NCBI GenBank assembly: GCA_029237695.1
Contig: CM055279.1
Location: 23,191,919-23,255,918, forward strand
Direction of reading: 5' to 3'
DNA: 64,000 nucleotides
Origin: Conchocele bisecta
Taxonomy: Eukaryota; Mollusca; Bivalvia; Lucinida; Thyasiridae
Positions 35,288 through 43,154 of this stretch are shown here, in pieces. The notes below the pieces were generated by a model. That model did no database searches and was not told where the DNA came from. It was given only the letters and a program-made list of their open reading frames with translations. How positions within the stretch are numbered: position 1 is the first letter of the stretch; each line of letters opens with the position of its first letter. The position numbers were made by a program, and so were the translations under genes.

Positions 35288-36250
35288 ATGGATACCAAGG
35301 CTTTTGGCTTTAATTATAATGCGAAGTACGCGTTCGGCGGGGTCTACGCCACTAAGGCTGGAGCTCCCCGGCTTGTGCACCCCACTATCAAAGTTAGAGG
35401 TGGAACAGGCTTTCAAACCAACATTCCCGACATCTTTGAACAATATAGGCTGCCCAAGATTACTACCATGGAGGCTGTGAACGGGTGGAAAGCGACGCCG
35501 ATGCAGTTTTGGCAGAATCAGCTCAACTTCGCCGTATGGTGCGCAACAGCTGGATGCGGGGTTTCCTCTCAGGACCATCTGGCCTCGGAGGATCCCTTCT
35601 TGAGGGCCGCTTACAACTTTCACGCGTACTACACTATTAGGAGGATTCTCAAAGAACAGAAAATCTCTCTGCCGCAGGACGACTGCTGGAATCCCATTTC
35701 CAGCGAATACGACCATAGGGCGTTCGAAATACTGTGTAACGAATTTGGGGTCCCAAAAGACGCGGACTGGCGCCAGAAAGAGTTCTGGTATACTTTCGGT
35801 TTAGGTGACGTTTACATGACTGGTATGGGGTTTGTGAAGCACCCAAAGGATCCACCACCACCAAAAAAACTAAAGAATACCGACTTCGTTCCACCAGTAC
35901 CATGGTCTTTCAAATCGGCCCACGTTGATTTCATTCAGCAACCTGCGTGGGTAAATACTGCGTGGGGATCATTTATATTAGATAAAAGCACTGGATTTAC
36001 TCATGCCGGGGTTACTCACCTCAACGACTCCATTCGCACATACGTCTGGGCCATCCTCGGCGCACAGGCACAAGCGCGCAGTTCTATAATAGGAACCCGG
36101 ACGGCGTTCGATAGCCAGAAACAGTTCTTGGTAAATGTCGAGGACGCCAGCTCATCTCCGGTGGACATCCCGGATGCGATCCAGCGGTATCAAGACGTTT
36201 TGCAGTATGCCGGCACCCCAGTAGACTATGTATTTGGAATAGGTCTTTAA
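35288..36250 (+). CDS. Uncharacterised 320-residue element protein, open
   Basis: An intact frame starts at the ATG at 35288; an in-frame ATG at 35246 would overlap the divergent gene and is less likely. The protein is soluble-looking and rich in Trp, Phe and Tyr: an early GWKATPMQFWQNQLNFAVWC segment, a central Pro-rich linker (HPKDPPPPKKLK), and a helical C-terminal third with SIRTYVWAILGAQAQARSSI and IQRYQDVLQYAGTPVDYVFG. There is no signal peptide or membrane segment. I recognise it as a family found in related elements of other invertebrates, without assigned function; position and abundance suggest a virion component. It is the longest undamaged gene of the element. Confidence 0.7.
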   Translation: MDTKAFGFNYNAKYAFGGVYATKAGAPRLVHPTIKVRGGTGFQTNIPDIFEQYRLPKITTMEAVNGWKATPMQFWQNQLNFAVWCATAGCGVSSQDHLASEDPFLRAAYNFHAYYTIRRILKEQKISLPQDDCWNPISSEYDHRAFEILCNEFGVPKDADWRQKEFWYTFGLGDVYMTGMGFVKHPKDPPPPKKLKNTDFVPPVPWSFKSAHVDFIQQPAWVNTAWGSFILDKSTGFTHAGVTHLNDSIRTYVWAILGAQAQARSSIIGTRTAFDSQKQFLVNVEDASSSPVDIPDAIQRYQDVLQYAGTPVDYVFGIGL

Positions 36251-36604
36251 ATGGCGCCAAGCAATATGATACTACGAGACGACCCGGTTGACGGTTACAA
36301 TAATCAGATCGTAATCGCCACCGTCAAACAAAATATCGGTCATAACGGAAACGTGAACCCGGATATCATCAAGCACACCGCGCATGGAACCGATTTCATA
36401 AAACCACAAGCACCCACCCCAGTACAAAGCACCCCATCAAGTTCCTTCGAAACTAGTGTCACATCAAGTTCCGCCGTTGTTGACACAATAGGACTTTATG
36501 CACCAGGAAGTTCCTTAGGAACTAGTGTCCCAGCAAACGAGGATGAAAAATTAGGGCTCGTCGTCGCTCTCGTGGCTGTCGGACAATTCGCGCTTTGGTT
36601 TTAG
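36251..36604 (+). CDS. Small Ser/Thr-rich protein with C-terminal membrane segment
   Basis: The start codon follows directly on the stop of the 320-residue gene (TAAATG), as in co-transcribed viral genes. The 117 residues comprise a hydrophilic N-terminus, a Pro/Ser/Thr-rich middle in which a PSSSFETSVTSSS-like stretch is echoed by PGSSLGTSVPANE, and a hydrophobic C-terminus (LGLVVALVAVGQFALWF) that could anchor in a membrane. The two internal copies come from a short DNA duplication (AAGTTCCTT.GAAACTAGTGT). No function can be assigned. It overlaps the 3' end of the convergent gene by a few bases. Confidence 0.6.
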   Translation: MAPSNMILRDDPVDGYNNQIVIATVKQNIGHNGNVNPDIIKHTAHGTDFIKPQAPTPVQSTPSSSFETSVTSSSAVVDTIGLYAPGSSLGTSVPANEDEKLGLVVALVAVGQFALWF

Positions 36605-37708
36605 GAACTCTCGGGTGGCGAATAGTAGAAGACGATTAAAGTCCAAGTATTTTTGGCAAGCCATCCGACCGTTTTTGATAATATAGATAGCAAGTAGGAG
36701 ACGAGACCCCCAATCAATCCAGGCAGCGCGGAAGCCACCTTTCCGGTTAATTTAGCCAAGAGACTGGCGAGGGCTTTTAGTTGTTTTTTCACCCATTCTT
36801 TGACTCCACCTGGTGTTGGGCCGGGTTGTGGCGCGGATCCGACTTATTTGGGTGCGGAGTGCCTCACGGTTAGACGAGGCAGCCTCCAAGGGAGCTTCTC
36901 ATTCATCCCGCAACGACCGCAGGCGTTCGGTGATCCGCTCGATAGATTCTCTATCGTCACGGGCTTCCTCCTGTTTTCTTTCTTCTAGCGCGATATGTTC
37001 ATCCAGCGCCGGGAGTTTGGGGAGGTTAAGGACCAGTTCACCCCGGACTGTTTACATAGCCTTATTGAGTCCCCGGAGTTCGCGAAGAGGTAACGGTGGG
37101 TCATCAATCGTGCTGAGTATTCTGTCTATCTCGCTTTCGCTGATCTCCATTGTGCGAATAACGTCGGTGGCTACACGAGGGACCTCGCTGAGCTCGATCT
37201 CGAGCTCGATCGTGGCGGCTGTCTTCGCCATCGTTTCGTCTGTAGACTGTAGGACCTCTACAGCACGGGCCGGCATAATTGTTTTAACAGGCTTCCAATC
37301 CGCGAATCCGAGTTCGCTCCTTATGATTTGGCCACCGCCTCGGTTGTTTCCGGCAATGCTGCTCAGCGCTAGGGGTTTTCCGGTCCTCGTGTTGACTATT
37401 AGGACATTTGATGCTTTTAGTCACAACCTACCGCGCAGATCCAATTTGAACTTGGAGTAGTCGCGGCCTACAGATGGGACCGCACCTTCTTCTGCCAAAT
37501 TGTTGTAGTAGTCGCTTAAAGCTGACTCGAGTAATTCCCGACTTAGAGCAACGATGTTGGTAGCGCCACCTATTTCCTCGCCGGCTGGTGTCTCTATGAA
37601 GGTCGTTTCGTCATCGTCGGCACTCTTATAATCATCGAGGTCATCATCATCTCGGTAGTCGTCTCGATCGCCCGTTAATTCGTCCATGTTAATGTCGTGA
37701 CCAGCCAT
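36601..37708 (-). pseudogene. Acidic, coiled-coil and membrane protein of the element, broken
   Basis: The minus strand shows an acidic N-terminus (residues 1-45, Asp-rich), then ALSRELLESALSDYYNN. After a TGA at 37421-37423 the same frame continues through a helical segment ending LPLRELRGLNKAM at a TAA (37052-37054) and further charged coiled-coil-like sequence. A change of frame and a probable internal deletion between about 36930 and 36830 precede the C-terminus, which is strongly hydrophobic (LPGLIGGLVSYLLSILSKTV, then WLAKNTWTLIVFYY). It would make a long acidic, coiled-coil protein with a terminal membrane region, possibly a minor virion or membrane-remodelling component. Function unknown; the gene is convergent with its left neighbour. 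Confidence 0.55.
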
Positions 37709-37774
37709 CGTTTCGATGTATTAAACAAAAAACCATAAGGGTTTAATACGAGTTATTTTGTTTCATTGAAAAAC

Positions 37775-38865
37775 ATGTCTTCGACTCAATACGGCCGCAA
37801 ACTCAATCCATACCGCAGACTGCGGGAGCCCCTCGGGGCGAAAGGTGTGAGACAGAGCGTTGTTATTCGAACAACCCGTCGACGATCGACCAGAACCAGC
37901 AGCTCTTGGCTCGCTTCCCCAACCTTTGAGCTAACGACGTCATTGTGCCGGGGACTGTTCGTCTCGCTTTCACTATTTCACTGACGTCGACAGACGCGGA
38001 CCGAACCGTCGTTCAGAACCTGGGTCGCGCCATCGTCAAGAAGACCATGATAAAGATTTCTGGCAATGAGGTGATGTCGATCGACGACAGCGACGTCTGC
38101 CATTGCTACCAGGACCTGTGGAAGACGGCGCAAGAGCGCGAAAACGCGGTCTATCAGGGTATTGACACCAGCAAAAATAAGAACGTGACCAGACTTAGAA
38201 TCGGGGCTGGTGACAAGGCAGATAACGTCGCGAGCGACAACGCTATCGCGGCTGCTTACGGCAACCGCTTCTACATCCCGCTCGACTTTGAGTTGCTGGA
38301 GAGCCACATGCCCTACTATCAGAGCGCTTTGGCAGACCGGCTCGAATACGAACTTACGTTCAACAACTACCGCCGAGTTATCATAGCCACTGACATGACA
38401 TCGACGTATACGATCGACAATGTTTCGCTGGAGTACGACATGGTCACGATGCCCGAACTCGCGCGATTGATCAGAACCCAGTACGCCGGGCGCGTTGCCA
38501 TACTTTACGACCGAGTTTTTCGTCATCTGAAGATGACGAAAGACGAAAGCGACACATTGTGGAATATTAATGTCAACGTCCCCGCACGCTCGATGAAAGG
38601 TATACTGGTGCTGTTCGAGGAGGCTCGATTCGCGCTCGGGGCTAGAAAAGGCGACAGGTTTTATAACCCAAAAATCACAAAGGTCGAGGTGACGATCGAG
38701 GAAGTCCCCAATCAACTCTAAAGTCAGGGCCTTCGCGCACACCAGCAGTGGGATGAAGCCAGAAAGCAGTTTGCTGCCGGCTCTAAGCGCTCCCCGGAGG
38801 TTGCCGCGGTTGCCAAAGACCTGCAGCTCTCGGACGTCTCCCTCGCAGAGTTCCTGAATTTCTAG
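37775..38865 (+). pseudogene. Candidate major capsid protein gene, decayed
   Basis: About 360 codons with three lesions: a frameshift near 37868, a TGA at 37927-37929 and a TAA at 38719-38721. After the last, the same frame stays open for 47 codons to a TAG at 38863. The readable core includes GNEVMSIDDSDVCHCYQDLW, FYIPLDFELLESHMPYYQSA and WNINVNVPARSMKGILVLFE. Alternating strands and the length fit a compact double-jelly-roll capsid protein. Its place next to the packaging ATPase and my recollection of the same family in related invertebrate elements support a capsid role, but fold was not tested. A smaller structural protein is the alternative. Confidence 0.55.
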
Positions 38866-39040
38866 TACGCACTATGGCTAGACATGCGAGCCAGTGACGA
38901 CGACCAAATGCACGGTAGTGGACGCCAAGTTGAGAACGCTAGCGAGGGTGTGACGATCCAGATAGCTAAAGAGGCTGACGGAGCAGGCGCATGGAACGTG
39001 TATCTATATATAATCACAGATGCGCAACTCAATATTGTAG
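38866..39040 (+). other. Short spacer before the ATPase gene
   Basis: A 61-codon frame (38884-39069) overlaps the ATPase start and has no recognisable features. I leave it uncalled. Confidence 0.3.
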
Positions 39041-39645
39041 ATGGCCGATACGTCTCAGCTTTATATTAAACCTCTGGGTTTTACAAAGGATGCCCACTCT
39101 GCCATAATGTGTGGGCAGACAGGATGTGGAAAAACGATTTTATCCTGGACTTGCTCGAGGGGTCCTACAGCGATACCTTTCGTCACATTGTGATCCTGTG
39201 TCCCACTGTGCGGCACAACGGGACTTATCAGCGGCGCCCGTGGATATGGGACGACCCTGAGGTATACGTCATTGACCCCGGTGACAGGCTTCACGATTGG
39301 CTGCGTGGCTTCTACCACGTCTTTCATGGAGGGCCCACCCTATACGTGATTGACGATGGCTCGGCCAAGGCGGCGGTGACCAAAAAGAAGGACATGCTCT
39401 CCGAGCTCGCATTTTCTGGCCGGCATGCGGAGCAAAGCGTATGGATCTCCACTCAGAAGTACAACGCCGTCCTCTTCCACTGCAAGGACCGAGACTCATT
39501 CGATGAATGTCTTCGAGTGAACAACGTTATCCCAACGCGCGAGGAGCGCCTGGAGGTTCGACAGATGCTTTCGAAAACTAAGCACGCCAAGCTTTTGTTA
39601 AAGAATGATCAACCAACTGCTTACAAAGTATTAAGTAATTATTAA
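39041..39645 (+). pseudogene. A32/FtsK-HerA-type genome packaging ATPase, frameshifted
   Basis: The ATG at 39041 opens a frame that reaches a clear Walker A motif, GQTGCGKT (39113-39136). One base is then missing near 39137 and the rest of the protein lies in another frame to 39645. That part carries HIVILCP, a Walker B strand LYVIDD (39340-39357), FSGRHAEQSVWISTQKYN, the sensor-like segment typical of A32 ATPases, and a basic C-terminus. Total length about 200 residues matches packaging ATPases of polinton-like viruses, which drive DNA into preformed capsids. It is directly downstream of the candidate capsid gene, the usual arrangement. Confidence 0.8.
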
Positions 39646-39680
39646 GTGCAGCTTAGATTGTGCTTAACGCTCGTTAGTAA

Positions 39681-39886
39681 CTGCTGAGCAATGCTGAACA
39701 AATGCTGAGCAATTGCTGAACAATGCTGAACAAAATGCTGAGCAATTGCTGAACAAAGGCTTAACAATGGTTAACAAAATACTTAACAATACTTAACAAT
39801 GGTTAACAAAATACTTAACAATACTTAACAATGCTGAACAAATGCTGAACAATGCTTAACAAATGCTGAACAATGTTAACAATGTG
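39681..39886. repeat. Degenerate GCTGAACAA/ACTTAACAA short tandem repeat
   Basis: Units of 9-12 bp (ATGCTGAACAA, TTGCTGAGCAA, ATACTTAACAA, ATGGTTAACAA) run for about 205 bp between the ATPase stop and the next gene. It divides the capsid/ATPase cluster from the small-gene cluster. Confidence 0.8.
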
Positions 39887-39965
39887 TTGCTCCGCTGCAA
39901 GTTTTGTTGCGAGTATAACGGTGAGCATAAGTATCGGATGGTGCGCTTGACAATATGTTAGACTT

Positions 39966-40586
39966 ATGAAACTAGTCAGAATACTACTCAAAATAAACTG
40001 CGACGAACTTCTCGATCAGCTAATGGAAGAAACAGTCGTGTCGAATGAAACTGTAGGAGCCGACACGTCTGTCGGCACGACTGCCGATACGAATGAAAAC
40101 ACGACGCGACGCGAGCGACTAGCTGCGCTGGTTGCTGGGGGACAATCGGAGCAGTATCTCGGTAGGCGTCTCTCAGTTTGTCAGGTCGACAAGATGTCAG
40201 ATGCGGAGGTCGATAAAATGTATGCGCGATACGGATCTAGGTTAGGTGCGGAGATGACGAAAATTCTTGGATCGGCGGCTATTCATCTGTACGCTACTGC
40301 TGTTAGTATACTTCTCCCTATACCAAACACCGCGGGGTTAATTGGTGATCTAGAGACTGACCCTTTTGTAGGACACACTCTTAGAACAACCTGCTGCACA
40401 ATTTATCACAAGTTTGGAATGTTCTTAGCTCCGCTGACAACCGCGTTGACCACGGCTAAGCACTGTCAATTTGGACATATATGCCCAGGAACTATAAGCT
40501 CAGAAAATGATGATGACACAAGACGCACCTGCAAGAGTGACGGAGCTACAATCGGAGATTGTACCGCAGGAACTATCGGAGATTGA
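39966..40586 (+). CDS. Uncharacterised 206-residue element protein
   Basis: An open frame from the ATG at 39966. The N-terminus is hydrophilic and Thr-rich (ADTSVGTTADTNENTTRRER). A central segment VDKMSDAEVDKMYARYGSRL precedes a more hydrophobic region (SAAIHLYATAVSILLPIPNT). The C-terminal part contains several Cys and His (RTTCCTIYHKFGMF, AKHCQFGHICPG), a possible metal-binding cluster. The family seems to recur in related elements but I know no function. The last 80 bases overlap the next gene in another frame, and the overlap carries a set of repeated AATCGGAGATT words. Confidence 0.6.
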   Translation: MKLVRILLKINCDELLDQLMEETVVSNETVGADTSVGTTADTNENTTRRERLAALVAGGQSEQYLGRRLSVCQVDKMSDAEVDKMYARYGSRLGAEMTKILGSAAIHLYATAVSILLPIPNTAGLIGDLETDPFVGHTLRTTCCTIYHKFGMFLAPLTTALTTAKHCQFGHICPGTISSENDDDTRRTCKSDGATIGDCTAGTIGD

Positions 40587-40974
40587 ACCTCAGGAGAAAT
40601 CTCCGATTGCACGACACAACAACCCAAAAAGACAGGCAGCTGGGCGGGCAGCGGCTGCTGCTCGAACAAGTAAACAAGATAAAATACTCTCCGAACTTCG
40701 AGAGGCTAAACAGTCGTTAGTTCCTGCTGTTGAAACAGCAAAACGATCGAAGGCAGCTGCGGTTCAATCTCCGATAGTTCCTGCGGAGCAATCGGAGATT
40801 GTGGTTACTACTACCTGGATTATACCGTGGGTTGTTGGCGGTGGTCTGGCAGTTGTGGGCACCCTGTGTGTGTGGAACTATCTTTTGCGACAACCAGCCG
40901 CGGATCCGAATAAAGTTACGAAACCGAGTGCGCCACATTTAAACACTACTCGCGATCCCTTTTATATGCAATAA
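40507..40974 (+). CDS. Small basic protein with one membrane segment
   Basis: A 155-residue frame overlaps the preceding gene by about 80 bases. The N-terminus has repeated SEIVPQE/SEIEPQE/SPIVPAE segments, followed by an Arg/Lys/Ala-rich helix (ARHNNPKRQAAGRAAAAART) and a single hydrophobic span (WIIPWVVGGGLAVVGTLCVW, about residues 106-127), then a short hydrophilic tail. This suggests a single-pass membrane protein with a basic, possibly DNA-binding side. The true start is uncertain because of the overlap. Function unknown. Confidence 0.6.
   Translation: MMMTQDAPARVTELQSEIVPQELSEIEPQEKSPIARHNNPKRQAAGRAAAAARTSKQDKILSELREAKQSLVPAVETAKRSKAAAVQSPIVPAEQSEIVVTTTWIIPWVVGGGLAVVGTLCVWNYLLRQPAADPNKVTKPSAPHLNTTRDPFYMQ
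40550..40800. repeat. Inverted pair of 35-bp blocks built on AATCGGAGATT
   Basis: AATCGGAGATT and its reverse complement occur five times, at 40550, 40574, 40598, 40766 and 40790 (one or two mismatches allowed). The block 40550-40584 and the reverse complement of 40766-40800 agree at most positions, including CCGCAGGAACTATCGGAGAT, so the two blocks form a large imperfect inverted repeat inside coding sequence. Confidence 0.8.
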
Positions 40975-40984
40975 CTGTACAGTA

Positions 40985-41218
40985 ATGGCTGAATACGATG
41001 GTAAAATAATAGTGAATGCGGTTTATCACGCCGTGGTGATATCGGGCCTCAGTATCGGGTTTGTTCGACTATCAAAGATGGCTTTCGGAGGTCCCGCTCC
41101 CAAGTTTGACATGACTGCGAGAGACGTAGGTCTCGTGACCTTAGATGTAGTGGCCGCAGTTTGGACCCGAGATTATCTGGTTAAAGCTGGAATTCTACCT
41201 GCTAATATATGGAAATAA
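40985..41218 (+). CDS. Small hydrophobic element protein, 77 residues
   Basis: The ATG lies about ten bases after the upstream stop, and its own stop overlaps the next ATG (TAATG at 41216-41220). One probable membrane span (NAVYHAVVISGLSIGFVRLS, residues 11-30) is followed by a second moderately hydrophobic segment (VGLVTLDVVAAVW). Likely a membrane or inner-capsid-membrane protein; function unknown. The close coupling to both neighbours suggests one transcript. Confidence 0.65.
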   Translation: MAEYDGKIIVNAVYHAVVISGLSIGFVRLSKMAFGGPAPKFDMTARDVGLVTLDVVAAVWTRDYLVKAGILPANIWK

Positions 41219-41661
41219 TGGCTACGATAGTTATGATGGTAGGTGGAGCGTTGGTGAACGCATTGACGTTCAGCGGTAGCAACTTTTTATTCTCGAAAAT
41301 GAACAGTTCGGACGTGGATGAGGAGCGCAAGCGTCAAGATTTAGCTGTAGAACAACTTAAGAGCGCAGACGCAGCATGGTCATAAAAACGAACCGCCCGT
41401 CTGGACTGGATCAACGAAGATCTTCGCCGCGAGAATCACGCCGTGCAAACTTTCCGGAACGTTGACGACGCCATCCGCGAATATGCGCGGACATGTCCTC
41501 AGAAAAGTCTCGTACCTCTGGATCCCGAGCCCGAGCCCCAGCTTTCAGATTTGTATGTACCGTCAGAGTCCCAAAAATACCGCGAGATCGATTTCGTCGT
41601 CGTGGGAATGGTTGCGACAGGTCTCGTCAGCTACTATATTGCAAAAGAAATAACTGCGTAG
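41218..41661 (+). pseudogene. Coiled-coil protein with C-terminal membrane anchor, one stop
   Basis: It begins at the ATG overlapping the previous stop. A hydrophobic N-terminus (IVMMVGGALVNALTF) is followed by a charged helix (VDEERKRQDLAVEQLKSADA), and a TAA at 41383-41385 interrupts the frame. The same frame continues with another charged helical segment, an acidic Pro-rich stretch (LVPLDPEPEPQLSDLYVP) and a terminal hydrophobic span (FVVVGMVATGLVSYYI). Only the single nonsense codon disables it. Function unknown. Confidence 0.6.
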
Positions 41662-41800
41662 AAATTTAATTTTGTTTTAATATAGATGTTAGTTGACGAG
41701 CTACTATATTGCAAAAGCAATGATAATATTAATAATACTACGCAATTGAACTTTTTTTTTAATATATATATATAGAACGATGTTAGTTGACGAGCTTTAT
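41629..41800. repeat. Compact duplicated segments between two genes
   Basis: CTACTATATTGCAAAAG occurs at the end of the upstream gene (about 41631) and again at 41702. GATGTTAGTTGACGAGCT occurs at about 41685 and again at the start of the next gene (41778). The gap therefore holds a copy of the previous gene's end preceded by a copy of the next gene's start. Confidence 0.75.
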
Positions 41801-42103
41801 TACGCTCTGCTCGATGTAGGCTACACGGCCCTTAAACACTGTTTAGTTGGCGCAAAGGGTCTGATCCATCTGGCCCAAGATTCTCTAGAGACGTGGCGCG
41901 AGGACGAACACTCGGCCGCCCTTTTCGCAAAGCGGATATTAGATTCCTCCGAGTTCCTTCAGAACTCAACCAGTGGCTGCAGTGAAACTTCTAACAAAGG
42001 TTTAGTATTCACAACACATTTACCGGATGATCTGACGAGGGCATGTTGGAGACTGTTCGATCTACTAGAATACCTCGCATACGATGAACACACACAAGCT
42101 TGA
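41780..42103 (+). CDS. Uncharacterised 107-residue helical element protein
   Basis: An intact frame from ATG 41780 to TGA 42101-42103. The predicted protein is mostly helical, acidic at its centre (DSLETWREDEHSAALFAKRI) and at its end (RLFDLLEYLAYDEHTQA), with a Cys near residue 21. There is no signal or membrane segment and no recognised domain. Its last 20 bases overlap the start of the integrase gene, so the two are probably co-expressed. Confidence 0.6.
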   Translation: MLVDELYYALLDVGYTALKHCLVGAKGLIHLAQDSLETWREDEHSAALFAKRILDSSEFLQNSTSGCSETSNKGLVFTTHLPDDLTRACWRLFDLLEYLAYDEHTQA

Positions 42104-43089
42104 TAGCAAACTATCGACTCGCCTAGCGCGCAAGTTAGCAAACACATGCTACATCACTACATCTACATACTACATCACCCGTGGCTACTGGAAGGGACTC
42201 GCGGCCATCAAGAACCTCGCCGCGGCAACCAAGGTTTCAGAAAACACTGCCAAGGAATGGCTCAAGAAGCAGGCCATCTGGCAGATATATTTACCCGCGC
42301 CACACAATATTCCACGACCGAAATTCCACCCACGATCGCGTCGGTCGCAAGACGTACAAGTACGCCCTGACAGTTGTTGACGTAGCGAGTCGCTATAAGG
42401 AGGCTGCGCCACTAGCCACGAAGGAGTCAAAGGAGGTGGCTGAGGCTCTTTCCAGAATATATAAGAGGAGTCCTCTCAATGGCCGAATCTTCTGCAGGTC
42501 GATCTCGGCCACGAGTTCATAGGCGCGGTCTCTCAGCTGTTGGCTAAACACGACGTTTCTGTCAGACGCGGCCGCGTCGACATCCACCGGGACCAGGGAA
42601 TCGTGGAGCGATTCAATCAAACCCTGGATGAGAGGTTGTTCGGACACCAATATGCTAAAGAACTTGTACGCGAAAAATACGCGATCGACCGAGTGGGTGA
42701 CCAGGCTGCCCGCAGTGGTCTCCGAACTGAACGACGAGGTGACCAGTTTGATCGGTAAGAAGCCTACGAATGCCATCAAGGCTAAAACGGTGTCGCACAA
42801 ACCCACCACCGTCTCGCGCGGACGACCTGTTCGTTTAGCGGAGAAACGGCTTCCATCTGATGTTGACGTCCGATACCTCTATCAACCGGGAGAGCTCGAG
42901 GGTGGCCACCGCCGCGCGACTGATCCCGTGTGGTCTCTCAATGTATATCATCTAGATCGATCTATTACCAAACCCGATGAGCCCGTGCTCTACTACCTCG
43001 ACAGTGGTCCATCGCGCGGGTTTGTTCGCGAAGAACTTCTTGCGGTGCCTTCTGACACCCAGCTACCCCCAGAACGTCCGTCGTCATAG
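42084..43089 (+). pseudogene. Retroviral-type integrase (rve), multiply frameshifted
   Basis: The N-terminal part (from 42084) contains YYITRGYWKGLAAIKNLAAA, a helix-turn-helix-like segment of polinton integrases. The DDE core is spread over three frames: first Asp in VVDVASRY (codon 42379), second Asp in QVDLGHEF (42501), Glu in GIVERFN (42606), with 34 residues between the last two. The C-terminal part after about 42690 (WVTRLPAVVSELNDEV, then VDVRYLYQPGEL) resembles the SH3/chromo-like tail of such enzymes. Frame changes lie near 42320 (probably with a small deletion), 42480 and 42680. The enzyme would insert element DNA into the host genome, leaving a short target duplication. Confidence 0.85.
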
Positions 43090-43154
43090 TCAGTCAGACT
43101 CTCGTCAGACTCTTTAGTATTCTCCCCTTTTTTTTTCAGAGTTCTTTTTTGTTT

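Noticed and set aside
38884..39069. 61-codon gene before the ATPase
   Set aside because: It overlaps the ATPase start, lacks recognisable features and has a better-placed neighbour in another frame.
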